A DNA stretch of 64,000 nucleotides from Erysipelotrichaceae bacterium (GTDB lineage: Bacteria > Bacillota_I > Bacilli_A > RFN20 > CAG-826): the NCBI GenBank assembly GCA_015059105.1, contig SVBB01000008.1, positions 1 through 64,000 on the forward strand, written 5' to 3'. The notes beneath the pieces are model-generated. The model did no database searches. It worked only from the letters and a program-made list of their open reading frames with translations, and was not told where the DNA came from. Position 1 is the stretch's first letter; every line of letters begins with the position of its first letter. The position numbers and the translations under genes were made by a program. Of the stretch, positions 11,023-19,467 are shown one piece after another.

Positions 11023-12379
11023 ATCATTAACAGATAAATTATCCCTAGCTTTTAAAAAGATTAAAGGCCAAGCGCGTTTAACCGAAAAAAATATCGATGA
11101 CATGCTTAAAGAAATCCGCATTGCTCTTTTAGAAGCGGATGTTAATTATAAGGTTGTTAAAGAATTTACTAATAACGTTAAAGAACAAGCAATTGGTCAA
11201 AATGTTTTAGGAAAATTAAATCCTTCTCAAACCCTCGTTGGTATTGTTCACGATGAAATTGAAGACCTTTTAGGTAAGGATTCTACAGAAATCGCCTTAG
11301 CGAAAAATAGACCGACAATTATTATGGTTGTAGGTTTACAAGGTAGTGGTAAAACTACGACGATTGGCAAGCTTGCTTATCACTTTAAAAATAAACAAAA
11401 TAAGAAAGTTTTATTAGCCGCTGGCGACATCTATCGTCCTGCCGCTATTGACCAATTGGAGACCATTGCTAAATCAGTGGGTGTTCCGGTTGTTAATTTA
11501 GGTAACAAAGTATCTCCTGTTGAAATTGCTAAACAAGCGAAGAAAAAAGCTTTCGATGATCATTTCGATATCCTTTTAATCGATACTGCTGGTCGATTAC
11601 AAATCGATGAGCCTTTGATGAAAGAATTAAACGACATCAAAGATGAAGTAAAGCCAGATGAAATCCTCTTATTAGTCGATGCGATGGCTGGTCAAGATGC
11701 TGTTAACGTCGCGAATACATTCAATCAACAATTAGCCTTAACTGGTATTGTTATGTCCAAGTTAGATGGTGATGCTCGTGGTGGTGCCGCTTTATCTATT
11801 AAGCACATGACTGGTGTCCCAATTAAGTACGCTGGTATCGGTGAAAAATTAACTGATATCGATGCCTTCCATCCAGATAGAATGGCAGATCGTATTTTAG
11901 GTATGGGCGACATTATGACTTTGGTGGAAAAAGCCCAAAGTGAATTAGATGAAAAAGAAGCTCGTAAATCTGTTAATAAAATGATGAGTGGTAAGTTTGA
12001 TTTGAACGACTTATTAGCCCAGATGAAACAAGTGCAAAAATTAGGCTCTTTAAGAGGAATTATGAAAATGATTCCTGGTATGCCAAAAATCAGCAATGAA
12101 CAAATGGCAGTTGCTGAAAAAGAAATGCGCAACTTTGAAATCATCATCAATTCGATGACTCCAGAAGAAAGAGCAAATCCGGAATTATTTAAATACTCCC
12201 GTAAGATGAGAGTAGCGAATGGATGCGGCAAAACTGTCGCGGACGTCAATCGCGTCTTAAAGAAATATGATCAAACTAAAGAAATGATGAAACAGATGGA
12301 ATCATACCGAAAAAGCGGAAGAGTGCCACCAGGAGGTTTAGGCGGGCTAGGTGGTATGGGCGGATTCCCTGGAATGTAA
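11012..12379 (+). CDS. ffh: Signal recognition particle protein Ffh
   Basis: This 455-residue protein contains the NG GTPase domain (G1 GLQGSGKTTT near 106-115, DTAGR near 190, SKLDGDARGG near 247) and the methionine-rich M domain from about residue 300. The tail is rich in Gly, Pro and Met (PPGGLGGLGGMGGFPGM). It binds signal peptides and SRP RNA. It starts inside ylxM, so synthesis is coupled. It ends the ftsY-ylxM-ffh block and a serpin gene follows where rpsP would be expected. Confidence 0.97.
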   Translation: MAFESLTDKLSLAFKKIKGQARLTEKNIDDMLKEIRIALLEADVNYKVVKEFTNNVKEQAIGQNVLGKLNPSQTLVGIVHDEIEDLLGKDSTEIALAKNRPTIIMVVGLQGSGKTTTIGKLAYHFKNKQNKKVLLAAGDIYRPAAIDQLETIAKSVGVPVVNLGNKVSPVEIAKQAKKKAFDDHFDILLIDTAGRLQIDEPLMKELNDIKDEVKPDEILLLVDAMAGQDAVNVANTFNQQLALTGIVMSKLDGDARGGAALSIKHMTGVPIKYAGIGEKLTDIDAFHPDRMADRILGMGDIMTLVEKAQSELDEKEARKSVNKMMSGKFDLNDLLAQMKQVQKLGSLRGIMKMIPGMPKISNEQMAVAEKEMRNFEIIINSMTPEERANPELFKYSRKMRVANGCGKTVADVNRVLKKYDQTKEMMKQMESYRKSGRVPPGGLGGLGGMGGFPGM

Positions 12380-12476
12380 ATCATTTATCTTTATAGCTCG
12401 TGTATATCTATTTTTTATCGGAATAGTGCGCTTTTTACAAATATAGTTAATGCTGTAACCAACTAAGGAATATATT

Positions 12477-13778
12477 ATGAATAATCATAAAAAACGTTGT
12501 TTAATAATATCGCTTTCTTCTTTTGTCACATTAGCAACTGCTCTTTCAATTGTTCTGACATACTTTTTCGTTTGGGGTAAATCAGTGCTTGAAAAGCATC
12601 TATTCGCAGAACCAGAAGCACCACTCAATCTTTCGCATCAGAATCAATCTCAAGAATATATAAATGCAATTCGTGATTTTTCTACATTGTTGAATAAAGA
12701 AGTAGAAAAACAAGCAGGTAACGAAAACTATGTTTTCTCCCCTGTTTCAGTGGCGAATAGTTTCTTTATGCTCTATGAAACATCTAAAGGAGAAATAAAA
12801 CAGAGAGTTGCAGATTTATTTCATATAGATGATGAAAGTTATAATCATATCAATGAAACCGTCAAGATGATTGAAAATAATCATCAGGATATTGTTGATA
12901 CAAAAGGGAAAGGACATACAGTGTCGAGTGTGTCTCAAGCAATGATTATTGACGAATCAATTAAAGATCAATTCAGTGATGTTTATAAAGATAATCTATC
13001 AAAATATTATTCAGATATATATCACATGGATTTGAATAACAATGATGATGTAAATAATTTACAAAAAGCATATTTTGATAAAAAGACAAACAATTTGTTT
13101 TCAGCAGATTATGAAATTGAAAATAAGATTAATAATCCAGGCAATGCGATATTGCTAAGCAATTTCTTTTACAGTGCTGAATGGCTTAACACAAGGTTTT
13201 TTGAGGTCTTAAAACCTCTTCCCTTTAATAATTATGATGGCAGCGTTAACAAAAATGTCTGTTACATTCATGGGGAACTACCAAACTTAGCCACTTTAGT
13301 GGTGCGCGAAAGCGTTGATTATATGCTTTGCTATATTCCGCTTTTTAATGGTTATCATTTTAACATTCTACTTCCAAAGGAAGGGACTAATTATATCAAA
13401 GTTTTTGATGATAATTTTATTAATCTATTAACAAAAGAATGTGAAATTGAATACGAAGCCAATGTTGATTATACGTTGCCCATATTCTCTACAAATAACT
13501 TTTATGCATTTGATCAATTAATTGATAATTCAAATGCTAAATATGAAGCGACAAAACAAGACGATGGTATTTGTCCAAGGACCATTAATCATTTTTCTGG
13601 AATTGGAATAACAAATGGTGGTATATGTAAAGAAAAAGTTGTAGAGGAAAAACATGAGGATACTTTGTTAGCAAACAATCTACCTTATATTCACTTCAAT
13701 GTATGTCGTCCTTTCCTTTATTCATTAACTAATCAAGATGGATTACCGTTACTAACTGGACGAGTGTTAAAACTCTAG
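12477..13778 (+). CDS. Membrane-anchored serpin-like protein
   Basis: This 433-residue protein has one N-terminal transmembrane anchor (about residues 8-34) and a serpin domain. Family landmarks are NYVFSPVSVANSFFMLYETSKGE (residues about 83-105) and the C-terminal strand NVCRPFLYSLTNQDGLPLLTGRV. By eye, the stretch between the s5A-like KVVEEKH and the RPF motif is some 10 or more residues shorter than in inhibitory serpins, and the Ala-rich hinge is missing. Protease trapping is therefore uncertain. Serpins in gut bacteria can block host proteases. The gene is inserted between ffh and the inverted trmD block and has its own weak ribosome site (AAGGA at 12465). Confidence 0.8.
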   Translation: MNNHKKRCLIISLSSFVTLATALSIVLTYFFVWGKSVLEKHLFAEPEAPLNLSHQNQSQEYINAIRDFSTLLNKEVEKQAGNENYVFSPVSVANSFFMLYETSKGEIKQRVADLFHIDDESYNHINETVKMIENNHQDIVDTKGKGHTVSSVSQAMIIDESIKDQFSDVYKDNLSKYYSDIYHMDLNNNDDVNNLQKAYFDKKTNNLFSADYEIENKINNPGNAILLSNFFYSAEWLNTRFFEVLKPLPFNNYDGSVNKNVCYIHGELPNLATLVVRESVDYMLCYIPLFNGYHFNILLPKEGTNYIKVFDDNFINLLTKECEIEYEANVDYTLPIFSTNNFYAFDQLIDNSNAKYEATKQDDGICPRTINHFSGIGITNGGICKEKVVEEKHEDTLLANNLPYIHFNVCRPFLYSLTNQDGLPLLTGRVLKL

Positions 13779-13790
13779 TTAACTAGTCAA

Positions 13791-14561
13791 CTATTTAATA
13801 AACTTTTTGCCTTTATTAATCGCGGTAGCTTCCCACTTGGGTTGGCTATCGTTTTTACTTTCTTCTAATAATTTCTTATCTGATTTAGAAAGCTCATATT
13901 TATTAAATAAATCAGGACGATATTCTTTGGTTAATAGTAGAGACTGTTTCTTTCTCCATTTAGCAATGGCTTCATGGTTGCCAGAATAAAGAATATCTGG
14001 AACTTTATCCCCGTTATATTCACTTGGTTCAGTATACTGTGGATATTCTAATAAACCATCTTCAAAACTTTCTTCAACGATGCTTTCGGAAGCAATGGAG
14101 CCATCTAATAATCTGATGATTGCATCAGAGATAGCCATCGCGCCTATTTCTCCACCAGTTAAGATATAGTCTCCAATTGAGACTAATTCATCAACATATC
14201 TATTCACTCTTTCATCAATGCCTTCATAATGACCGCAGATGATAACTAAGTCTTCTTCTTTAGCGAATTCATGTGCTTTTGCTTGATTAAATGTATACCC
14301 TCTCGGTGAGAGGAGAATAGTTTTACTACTATCTTTTTTAACATCATTTAAACAGTCGAGGATTGGCTGACATTTCATGATTAAACCAGCCCCTCCCCCG
14401 ATAGGAGCGGAGTCGACCCGGTGATGTTTATCTAATGTATAATCGCGAATATTGACGATATTAACACTGACTGCTTCTTTCGCGATTGCTCTTTTGATGA
14501 TGGAATTAGTGAGAAAGCCAGTAAACATCTCTGGGAACAAGGTTAATATAGTAATTCTCAT
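13791..14561 (-). CDS. trmD: tRNA (guanine-N1)-methyltransferase TrmD
   Basis: This 256-residue protein starts ITILTLFPEMF and carries GGGAGLIMK, CGHYEGIDERV and SIGDYILTGGE, the trefoil-knot SAM-binding motifs of TrmD. It methylates G37 of tRNAs that read CNN codons and so prevents frameshifting. Its start overlaps the rimM stop by 4 nt (ATGA). The whole rpsP-khpA-rimM-trmD block points opposite to ffh and rplS, unlike in Bacillus, which indicates a local inversion. Confidence 0.96.
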   Translation of the reverse strand: MRITILTLFPEMFTGFLTNSIIKRAIAKEAVSVNIVNIRDYTLDKHHRVDSAPIGGGAGLIMKCQPILDCLNDVKKDSSKTILLSPRGYTFNQAKAHEFAKEEDLVIICGHYEGIDERVNRYVDELVSIGDYILTGGEIGAMAISDAIIRLLDGSIASESIVEESFEDGLLEYPQYTEPSEYNGDKVPDILYSGNHEAIAKWRKKQSLLLTKEYRPDLFNKYELSKSDKKLLEESKNDSQPKWEATAINKGKKFIK

Positions 14562-15061
14562 AGCATTCCCTCGATGACATTAATGATGATTATATGGTTA
14601 GAAATGTCGACTTTTTTAATAAAAGCACCGACAAAAGGCACTTGAAATATTTTTCCGTTATCTCTTTTTACTCTTAAAGTTATCTGCGCCGGATATTCTT
14701 CAACTTTAATAACTTTGCCGAGATTATTATCCTTTTCATCATAAACAAAACAGGATTCTAATTCATAGAAATGATAAGTGTTTTTTGGTAGTTTAGCTTC
14801 TTGTTTATTGATGAGAACTTCATATCCTTTTTTTGCTAAAGCTTCTTCTGGTGTAGTGAGTTCATTAAAGGTGACGATATCTAATTCGCCAGAATGACGA
14901 TACTTATTAACTGTCACTTGGACGATATCTTCCTCTTTTCTTAAAAATAATGTTCTCCCTTTTTTATATCGATCACTAGAAAAATCAGTAGAAGAAAGAA
15001 CCTTAACGCTTCCGTCAAGGGCAAAGCTTCCAATGATGACTCCAAGTGATAAATATTCCAT
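14558..15061 (-). CDS. rimM: Ribosome maturation factor RimM
   Basis: This 167-residue protein starts MEYLSLGVIIGSFALDGSVKV, the RimM N-terminal beta-barrel, and ends in a PRC-barrel domain with FYELESCFVYDEKDNNLG and VPFVGAFIKKVD. It assists 30S maturation at the S19/h33 region. An earlier in-frame ATG at 15076 was not chosen because family alignment begins at 15061. A terminator-like hairpin lies just upstream, overlapping the khpA stop. Its stop overlaps the trmD start. Confidence 0.9.
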   Translation of the reverse strand: MEYLSLGVIIGSFALDGSVKVLSSTDFSSDRYKKGRTLFLRKEEDIVQVTVNKYRHSGELDIVTFNELTTPEEALAKKGYEVLINKQEAKLPKNTYHFYELESCFVYDEKDNNLGKVIKVEEYPAQITLRVKRDNGKIFQVPFVGAFIKKVDISNHIIIINVIEGML

Positions 15062-15074
15062 AAAAAGATTTAGC

Positions 15075-15098
15075 AAAAAAGAGGATTAATCCTCTTTT
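15075..15098 (-). terminator. Terminator-like hairpin at the khpA stop codon
   Basis: AAAAGAGGA and TCCTCTTTT flank a TTAA loop whose TAA is the khpA stop. On the minus strand it is followed by six T. It lies inside an otherwise contiguous operon, so it may attenuate rimM-trmD relative to rpsP-khpA. Confidence 0.6.
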
Positions 15099-15352
15099 CC
15101 TTCTTCGTCAAAAGATTCAAATTTGAGATGGATTCTTTTGTTTTCGTTTTTGCCAGCGACAGAGATGACTTCTCTTAATGCATTGGCGACTGTTCCTTTG
15201 CGTCCGATTAATCTAGAAGCGTCTTCTTGTTCAGCGACGATTAAGATTAAGACATCTTTAGGACTAGTGCCTTCGGAAACACGAATTAAAATAGATTCAG
15301 GGTTAGAAACAATTGGATCGATTAACGAGTGAATGATTGCCTCGTAATCCAT
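15086..15352 (-). CDS. khpA: KH-domain RNA-binding protein KhpA
   Basis: This is an 88-residue single type II KH domain. The GxxG loop is IGRKGT (residues about 50-55), embedded in the helix-loop-helix of RLIGRKGTVANALREV. KhpA-type proteins form RNA-binding dimers, often with KhpB/Jag, that influence cell division and envelope genes in streptococci. It follows rpsP by 2 nt, the standard rpsP-ylqC arrangement. Confidence 0.92.
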   Translation of the reverse strand: MDYEAIIHSLIDPIVSNPESILIRVSEGTSPKDVLILIVAEQEDASRLIGRKGTVANALREVISVAGKNENKRIHLKFESFDEEGKED

Positions 15353-15354
15353 CT

Positions 15355-15663
15355 TTATTTTTCCTCTACTTTTTTAGCGGCTTTTTTAGCTGGTTTTTTA
15401 TCTTCGACACCAGCGTGTTTGGCATTGAGACCTTTGGCTTTGAAGACGGCTTTCACAGTATCGCTTGGTTGTGCACCTAAGTTTAACCATTTGAGAGCGA
15501 GTTCTTCATCGATAGTGGCGTTTTCAACACCATTTTGTGGATCGAAATAACCGATTTGTTCAATGTATCTGCCATCTCTCGCATAGCGGGAATCGGCGGC
15601 GACGATACGATAGAATGGATCTTTATGTCTACCAATTCTTGTTAATCTAATTTTGACTGCCAT
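15355..15663 (-). CDS. rpsP: 30S ribosomal protein S16
   Basis: This 102-residue protein opens with AVKIRLTRIGRHKDPFYRIV, the universal bS16 N-terminus, and ends in a Lys/Ala-rich tail. It is a 30S assembly protein. AGGAGG lies 8-9 nt before the ATG on the minus strand, and the promoter is immediately upstream. It is the first gene of the rpsP-khpA-rimM-trmD operon. Confidence 0.97.
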   Translation of the reverse strand: MAVKIRLTRIGRHKDPFYRIVAADSRYARDGRYIEQIGYFDPQNGVENATIDEELALKWLNLGAQPSDTVKAVFKAKGLNAKHAGVEDKKPAKKAAKKVEEK

Positions 15664-15689
15664 AGTAATATCCTCCTATATAAGGCCTA

Positions 15690-15721
15690 ATTATATTAAA
15701 TTGATAATATAGATGTGTCAA
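15690..15721 (-). promoter_or_regulatory. Promoter of the rpsP operon
   Basis: On the minus strand TTGACA (15716-15721) is followed after 17 nt by TAATAT, overlapping a TATAAT at 15690-15695 (20-nt spacing). It has the strongest -35 of this block. Confidence 0.65.
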
Positions 15722-15738
15722 GTATTTTTACTTTACAC

Positions 15739-16665
15739 CTACGCTTTTTTCTTCTTTCGTGATTCGTTGATTTTCGCCATTTCATCTTTACCGATGACTT
15801 TGACATTATTTTGATGCGCCCAATCAACGCAGCCATTGAGGACGAGTTTTAAGAATGGACGTGGAATCTTTACGAGCATTTTCATCGCCTCATCATCGAA
15901 AGTAACATCATCGACACCGAGACGGTCTATCGCATATTTGACACTGGAGACGTCGACTTCTCTATCAGGAATGCCTATGGCATCGGGTCTAGTAAAATCC
16001 GAACACCAGAAGAATTTAGAATCGCGATATCCCCAGTTAGTTGGTAGTGGGCAGAAGTTCTTTTTATTCGCTCCTTTAATGATGGCATCAAAATAAGGGT
16101 CTTTAATTAAAATATGATCGATTTTAAGAATGAAATGCGCGCCGAATTTTGATGTGATACCATTAAAATAATGGTAAGGCGGTTCATATTCCTCTTGCAC
16201 TTTATCATCTTGAGCGTTGTCTAATTCTTTCCACCAAGAGCATTCAAATACTTGAAGTGCTTCATCGATAATTTTTGGATAATCACCCTGTGGATCTAGT
16301 TCTTTAGATTTAGAATCTGAGAGATGAAATTTAAAATCCTTCATCTTTTCTTCAGGGGTATCACCAGGGAATCCGCAGTCGACATGTTGAGCGAAATTCT
16401 TTTTGGAATATGGCAAGAAATTGATCGTGCATTTGCCGTGTCTTAATATTCCTTTTGCAGTATTGGATGAATTGCGGCATTCTAAGACCATCGCATAATG
16501 TTCTTTGCCAGCGATGTAATAAGGGAAGATGAGAGAGTAAGCTCCAAAACTAGTAATAGTTTTATCTTCATTGAGGGTGCCAATTAATGTTAATGGCATT
16601 GGAAAAAAGCTGCTTGCTTGATAAAAGTTATCAACAGCTTTCACTTCTTTAAATTGTTGTTTCAT
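15739..16665 (-). CDS. Flavin-reductase-like split-barrel protein with a C-terminal helical domain
   Basis: This 308-residue protein has a first 100 residues (FFPMPLTLIGT, then SFGAYSLIFPYYIAG and ECRNSSNTAKGI) that fit the flavin reductase-like/FMN-binding split barrel. The last 60 residues (SSVKYAIDRLGV, then DDEAMKMLVKIPRPFLK and an acidic-basic tail) resemble the small PCP_red-type helical domain sometimes attached to redox proteins. A specific substrate cannot be named. It lies upstream of rpsP in the same direction, but the rpsP promoter separates them. It is not part of this locus in Bacillus and marks the second edge of the inverted segment. Confidence 0.5.
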   Translation of the reverse strand: MKQQFKEVKAVDNFYQASSFFPMPLTLIGTLNEDKTITSFGAYSLIFPYYIAGKEHYAMVLECRNSSNTAKGILRHGKCTINFLPYSKKNFAQHVDCGFPGDTPEEKMKDFKFHLSDSKSKELDPQGDYPKIIDEALQVFECSWWKELDNAQDDKVQEEYEPPYHYFNGITSKFGAHFILKIDHILIKDPYFDAIIKGANKKNFCPLPTNWGYRDSKFFWCSDFTRPDAIGIPDREVDVSSVKYAIDRLGVDDVTFDDEAMKMLVKIPRPFLKLVLNGCVDWAHQNNVKVIGKDEMAKINESRKKKKA

Positions 16666-16721
16666 TTTTGATAAGGACCTTTCATAAGTATTTTACTCTT
16701 CTTTTTTATAAAAAATCACTA

Positions 16722-16749
16722 TTGATTTGCCTTCTACCTATGGTATTAT
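16722..16749 (+). promoter_or_regulatory. Promoter of rplS
   Basis: TTGATT (16722-16727), 16-nt spacer, TATTAT (16744-16749). It starts the transcript of the L19 leader and rplS. Confidence 0.5.
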
Positions 16750-16755
16750 ATTCAA

Positions 16756-16820
16756 GCACGTTTAATCGTGATACGGGTGCTCCGCTGTCAAAATGAGAAT
16801 GAACACCAAGAGACAAATAT
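16756..16820 (+). promoter_or_regulatory. Putative L19 autoregulatory leader
   Basis: The roughly 80-nt untranslated leader holds a hairpin (CACG, about 16757-16760, with CGTG, 16767-16770), then GATACGGGTGCTCCGCTG, with GGTG (16776-16779) able to pair with CACC (16804-16807). The layout and the CACCAAGAGACA segment resemble the L19 leader family of Gram-positive bacteria, in which excess L19 represses its own mRNA. The assignment is by eye. Confidence 0.5.
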
Positions 16821-16838
16821 TTGCAAGGAGGCGTTAGT

Positions 16839-17189
16839 ATGAATTTACAATTAGTCGATGAGATTACTAAGAGCCAACTCCGCTCTGACATTCCAGCCTT
16901 CTCTTCAGGTGATGAAGTGAAAGTTTCCGTCAGAATTATTGAAGGTAACAAACAAAGAATTCAAAACTTCCAGGGTGTTGTTATCTCTCGTCGCGGTGGT
17001 GGTATTTCTGCAACGTTTACTGTTCGTAAGATGTCCAGTGGCATCGGTGTTGAAAGAACTTTCCCAGTTCACTCTCCTTCCATTGCTTCCATCGAAGTGA
17101 TTAGAAGAGGTAAAGTAAGAAGAAACAAAATTACTTACATTCGTCAACGCAGCGGTAAATCAGCGCGTATTAAAGAAATTCTTAAGTAA
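16839..17189 (+). CDS. rplS: 50S ribosomal protein L19
   Basis: This 116-residue protein has typical bL19 features: [30 protein letters not shown] and [10 protein letters not shown]. The ATG at 16839 is fixed by AAGGAGG at 16825-16831. It is a monocistronic unit with its own leader and terminator. In Bacillus it follows trmD; here the trmD block is inverted and rplS kept its orientation. Confidence 0.96.
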   Translation: MNLQLVDEITKSQLRSDIPAFSSGDEVKVSVRIIEGNKQRIQNFQGVVISRRGGGISATFTVRKMSSGIGVERTFPVHSPSIASIEVIRRGKVRRNKITYIRQRSGKSARIKEILK

Positions 17190-17193
17190 GAAG

Positions 17194-17219
17194 AAAGGGT
17201 TGATAAAACCCTTTTTTTA
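17194..17219 (+). terminator. Intrinsic terminator of rplS
   Basis: AAAGGGTT pairs with AACCCTTT, followed by a T-run. Confidence 0.85.
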
Positions 17220-17234
17220 TTATTTATATTTAAA

Positions 17235-17240
17235 TATAAT
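17235..17240 (+). promoter_or_regulatory. -10 box of lepB, leaderless
   Basis: TATAAT ends 7 nt before the lepB ATG at 17247. No Shine-Dalgarno sequence. Confidence 0.6.
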
Positions 17241-17246
17241 TTAGAT

Positions 17247-17915
17247 ATGCAAGCTCAAAAGCAGAAATCTATTAAGTTTTTCTTGTGGCCTATGCTCTCT
17301 CTTTTATTAGTGGTTGGTATTCTCGCTTTATCGCAAAGCATTTTTAATGCGCATTATTATTACAATTTCTATGTCTCCGGCGAATCGATGAGTCCAACTC
17401 TTAATGGAGATTATAGCGATGCGGACTACGGCACATATGACGGCCATGATAGTGCGATTAAGAATGTGAAGAGATTTCAAATTGTGACTACTCACTATCC
17501 AAGCGAAAGAAAATTACCTGACCAAGAAAAAACATTGAAAATAAAAAGATTATTGTTTAAACCTGGTGATACTTTTGAAGTTAGCTATGTTAATAAAAAC
17601 GGTCAATATGTCAATGAGATGCGATTATATAAGAATGCAACGGAATATGATGTTTTATCATTTCCATTTGATACATCGCATATCAAACAGGATCATTCAT
17701 ATCCCAAAACCACATTAGCAAAAGACCAATATTTCGTCGCTGGTGATAACTGGGACAATTCACTAGATAGTTTTGATGCTTCTGTTGGTCCGTTGTTATA
17801 TAGCGATTTAGTCGGCGTTGTTACTAAAGTCGAAGGGCGATGCAAAGTAGTGGATAAGAACATCACTGATAAACGTCCTTATCAAATAAGAATATTTAAT
17901 GGAGTGGACTATTGA
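17247..17915 (+). CDS. lepB: Signal peptidase I
   Basis: This 222-residue protein has one N-terminal transmembrane helix (about residues 10-31), the catalytic serine in SGESMSPTL (S47), the general-base lysine in KIKRLLFKPGD (K100), and box E GDNWDNSLDS near residue 168. It cleaves signal peptides on the outer face of the membrane. A long insert between the Ser and Lys boxes (residues 55-95) is rich in charged residues. It starts a lepB-rbgA-rnhB run, with rbgA 1 nt downstream of its TGA. Confidence 0.93.
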   Translation: MQAQKQKSIKFFLWPMLSLLLVVGILALSQSIFNAHYYYNFYVSGESMSPTLNGDYSDADYGTYDGHDSAIKNVKRFQIVTTHYPSERKLPDQEKTLKIKRLLFKPGDTFEVSYVNKNGQYVNEMRLYKNATEYDVLSFPFDTSHIKQDHSYPKTTLAKDQYFVAGDNWDNSLDSFDASVGPLLYSDLVGVVTKVEGRCKVVDKNITDKRPYQIRIFNGVDY

Positions 17916-17916
17916 T

Positions 17917-18771
17917 ATGGGGAATAATATTCACTGGTATCCCGGACATATGAAAAAAGCGACCATCAAGATTGAGGAGAGAATCAAATCAGTCGATTTG
18001 GTCATCGAACTTTTGGATGCACGCGCGCCTATATCTAGTATTAATAATGATTTTGAAAAGATTATTGGTAATAAGAAAAGGCTATTAGTGTTCACAAAAA
18101 GCGACTTAGCAGATAAAGAACAGACTAGTAAATGGCAGGAATATTTCTTAAGCCAAAATAAAGATGTTTTACTTTTAGATATCAGTAGAGATAACGTCAG
18201 CAAAATACTAACTGATAAAATCAAAGTGTATGGTAAAGATAAGCACGATAAAGAAATCGCGAAAGGGATGAAACCACAACCCATCAGAGCGATGATTGTT
18301 GGCATTCCAAATGTCGGTAAATCAACCCTTATTAATAAGCTATCAAAAAGAAGAGCAGCAGGGGTTGAAAACCGCCCAGGATTTACACGTGGTGAACAGT
18401 TCATCAAGGTTAACAATGACTTCTTACTTGTTGACACTCCAGGGATTTTGCCAATGAATTATGAAGATAAGAAAAAAGCTGCAAATCTTGCATTATTGGG
18501 TTCAATTCGCGAAGAAATTTTACCAAAATACGATTTGGTGACTTATTTATTAAACAATTTAAAAGCCCATTACCCTAATGGTTTATCATCGCGATTTGGC
18601 ATTGATAATATTGGTGATATTGAAGAGACGATTAACATGATTGGCTGTAAACGTGGAGCCCTTAAAGCTAAAGGTGAGATCGACATTGAAAAAGTGACGA
18701 GTTTAATCCTCAGCGAATTCCGTAATGGTCTCATTGGTAAATTTACTTTAGAGTGGGTTAATAATGCTTGA
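17917..18771 (+). CDS. rbgA: Ribosome biogenesis GTPase RbgA (YlqF)
   Basis: This 284-residue circularly permuted GTPase has the order TKSD (G4), then GIPNVGKSTL (G1), then DTPG (G3). The N-terminus IHWYPGHMKKA is the RbgA signature. It matures the 50S subunit. The ATG at 17917 is preferred over one at 17899 because GGAGTGG at 17901-17907 gives a usable ribosome site and homologues start here. It overlaps rnhB by 8 nt. Confidence 0.95.
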   Translation: MGNNIHWYPGHMKKATIKIEERIKSVDLVIELLDARAPISSINNDFEKIIGNKKRLLVFTKSDLADKEQTSKWQEYFLSQNKDVLLLDISRDNVSKILTDKIKVYGKDKHDKEIAKGMKPQPIRAMIVGIPNVGKSTLINKLSKRRAAGVENRPGFTRGEQFIKVNNDFLLVDTPGILPMNYEDKKKAANLALLGSIREEILPKYDLVTYLLNNLKAHYPNGLSSRFGIDNIGDIEETINMIGCKRGALKAKGEIDIEKVTSLILSEFRNGLIGKFTLEWVNNA

Positions 18772-19384
18772 GTTAGATAACGAATATTATTCCGATGAAG
18801 TTAAACTGATTGTCGGTGTTGATGAAGCGGGAAGAGGATGCTTGCTTGGCCCAGTAGTAGCAGGGGCGGTTATTCTTCCACGCGGTTTTTCTCATCCACT
18901 TATAAACGACTCAAAAAAGCTAAGCGAAAAACAAAGAGAAGAAGCATATAAAATTATTATTGATAATGCGATTGCTTATGGTATCGGCATGTGCTCACCT
19001 CAAGAGATCGATAAGATGAATATTTTAGAAGCCTCGAGAGAAGCGATGATGCGTGCGATTAGAAACATGAATTACGATTTTGATTTAGTGGTTTCTGATG
19101 CGATGAAATTGCCGAATACCGGTAAGCCATATATCGATTTAATCAAGGGTGATGCGAAGTGTTCTTGCATTGCGGCAGCGAGCATTTTAGCGAAAGTTAC
19201 TAGAGACCACATCTGTTATGAATTAGATAAGAAATATCCAGAGTATCAAATCGCTAAACACAAGGGTTATGTGACAGCCCTTCACGTCGAACTTTTAAAC
19301 AAATTTGGTCCAATCAAAGAAATTTATCGTTTTTCCTATAAACCTGTTAAACATAGTTTAAACGTCCAACAAACATTATTTTAA
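18764..19384 (+). CDS. rnhB: Ribonuclease HII
   Basis: This 206-residue protein has VDEAGRGCLLGPVVAGAV (active-site Asp-Glu pair) near residues 19-36, a further catalytic aspartate in VVSDAMKLP, and KGDAKCSCIAAASILAKVTRD. It removes ribonucleotides and RNA primers from DNA. Its start lies within the end of rbgA, so the two are translationally coupled, as in Bacillus. Confidence 0.95.
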   Translation: MLELDNEYYSDEVKLIVGVDEAGRGCLLGPVVAGAVILPRGFSHPLINDSKKLSEKQREEAYKIIIDNAIAYGIGMCSPQEIDKMNILEASREAMMRAIRNMNYDFDLVVSDAMKLPNTGKPYIDLIKGDAKCSCIAAASILAKVTRDHICYELDKKYPEYQIAKHKGYVTALHVELLNKFGPIKEIYRFSYKPVKHSLNVQQTLF

Positions 19385-19467
19385 TTATAAAAAAATAAAA
19401 AAATTTCCCGAAAATTTTCACTTTTTAGGGTCTTTTATATTAGGAGCACTTTTTTAGGAGGCTTAAT

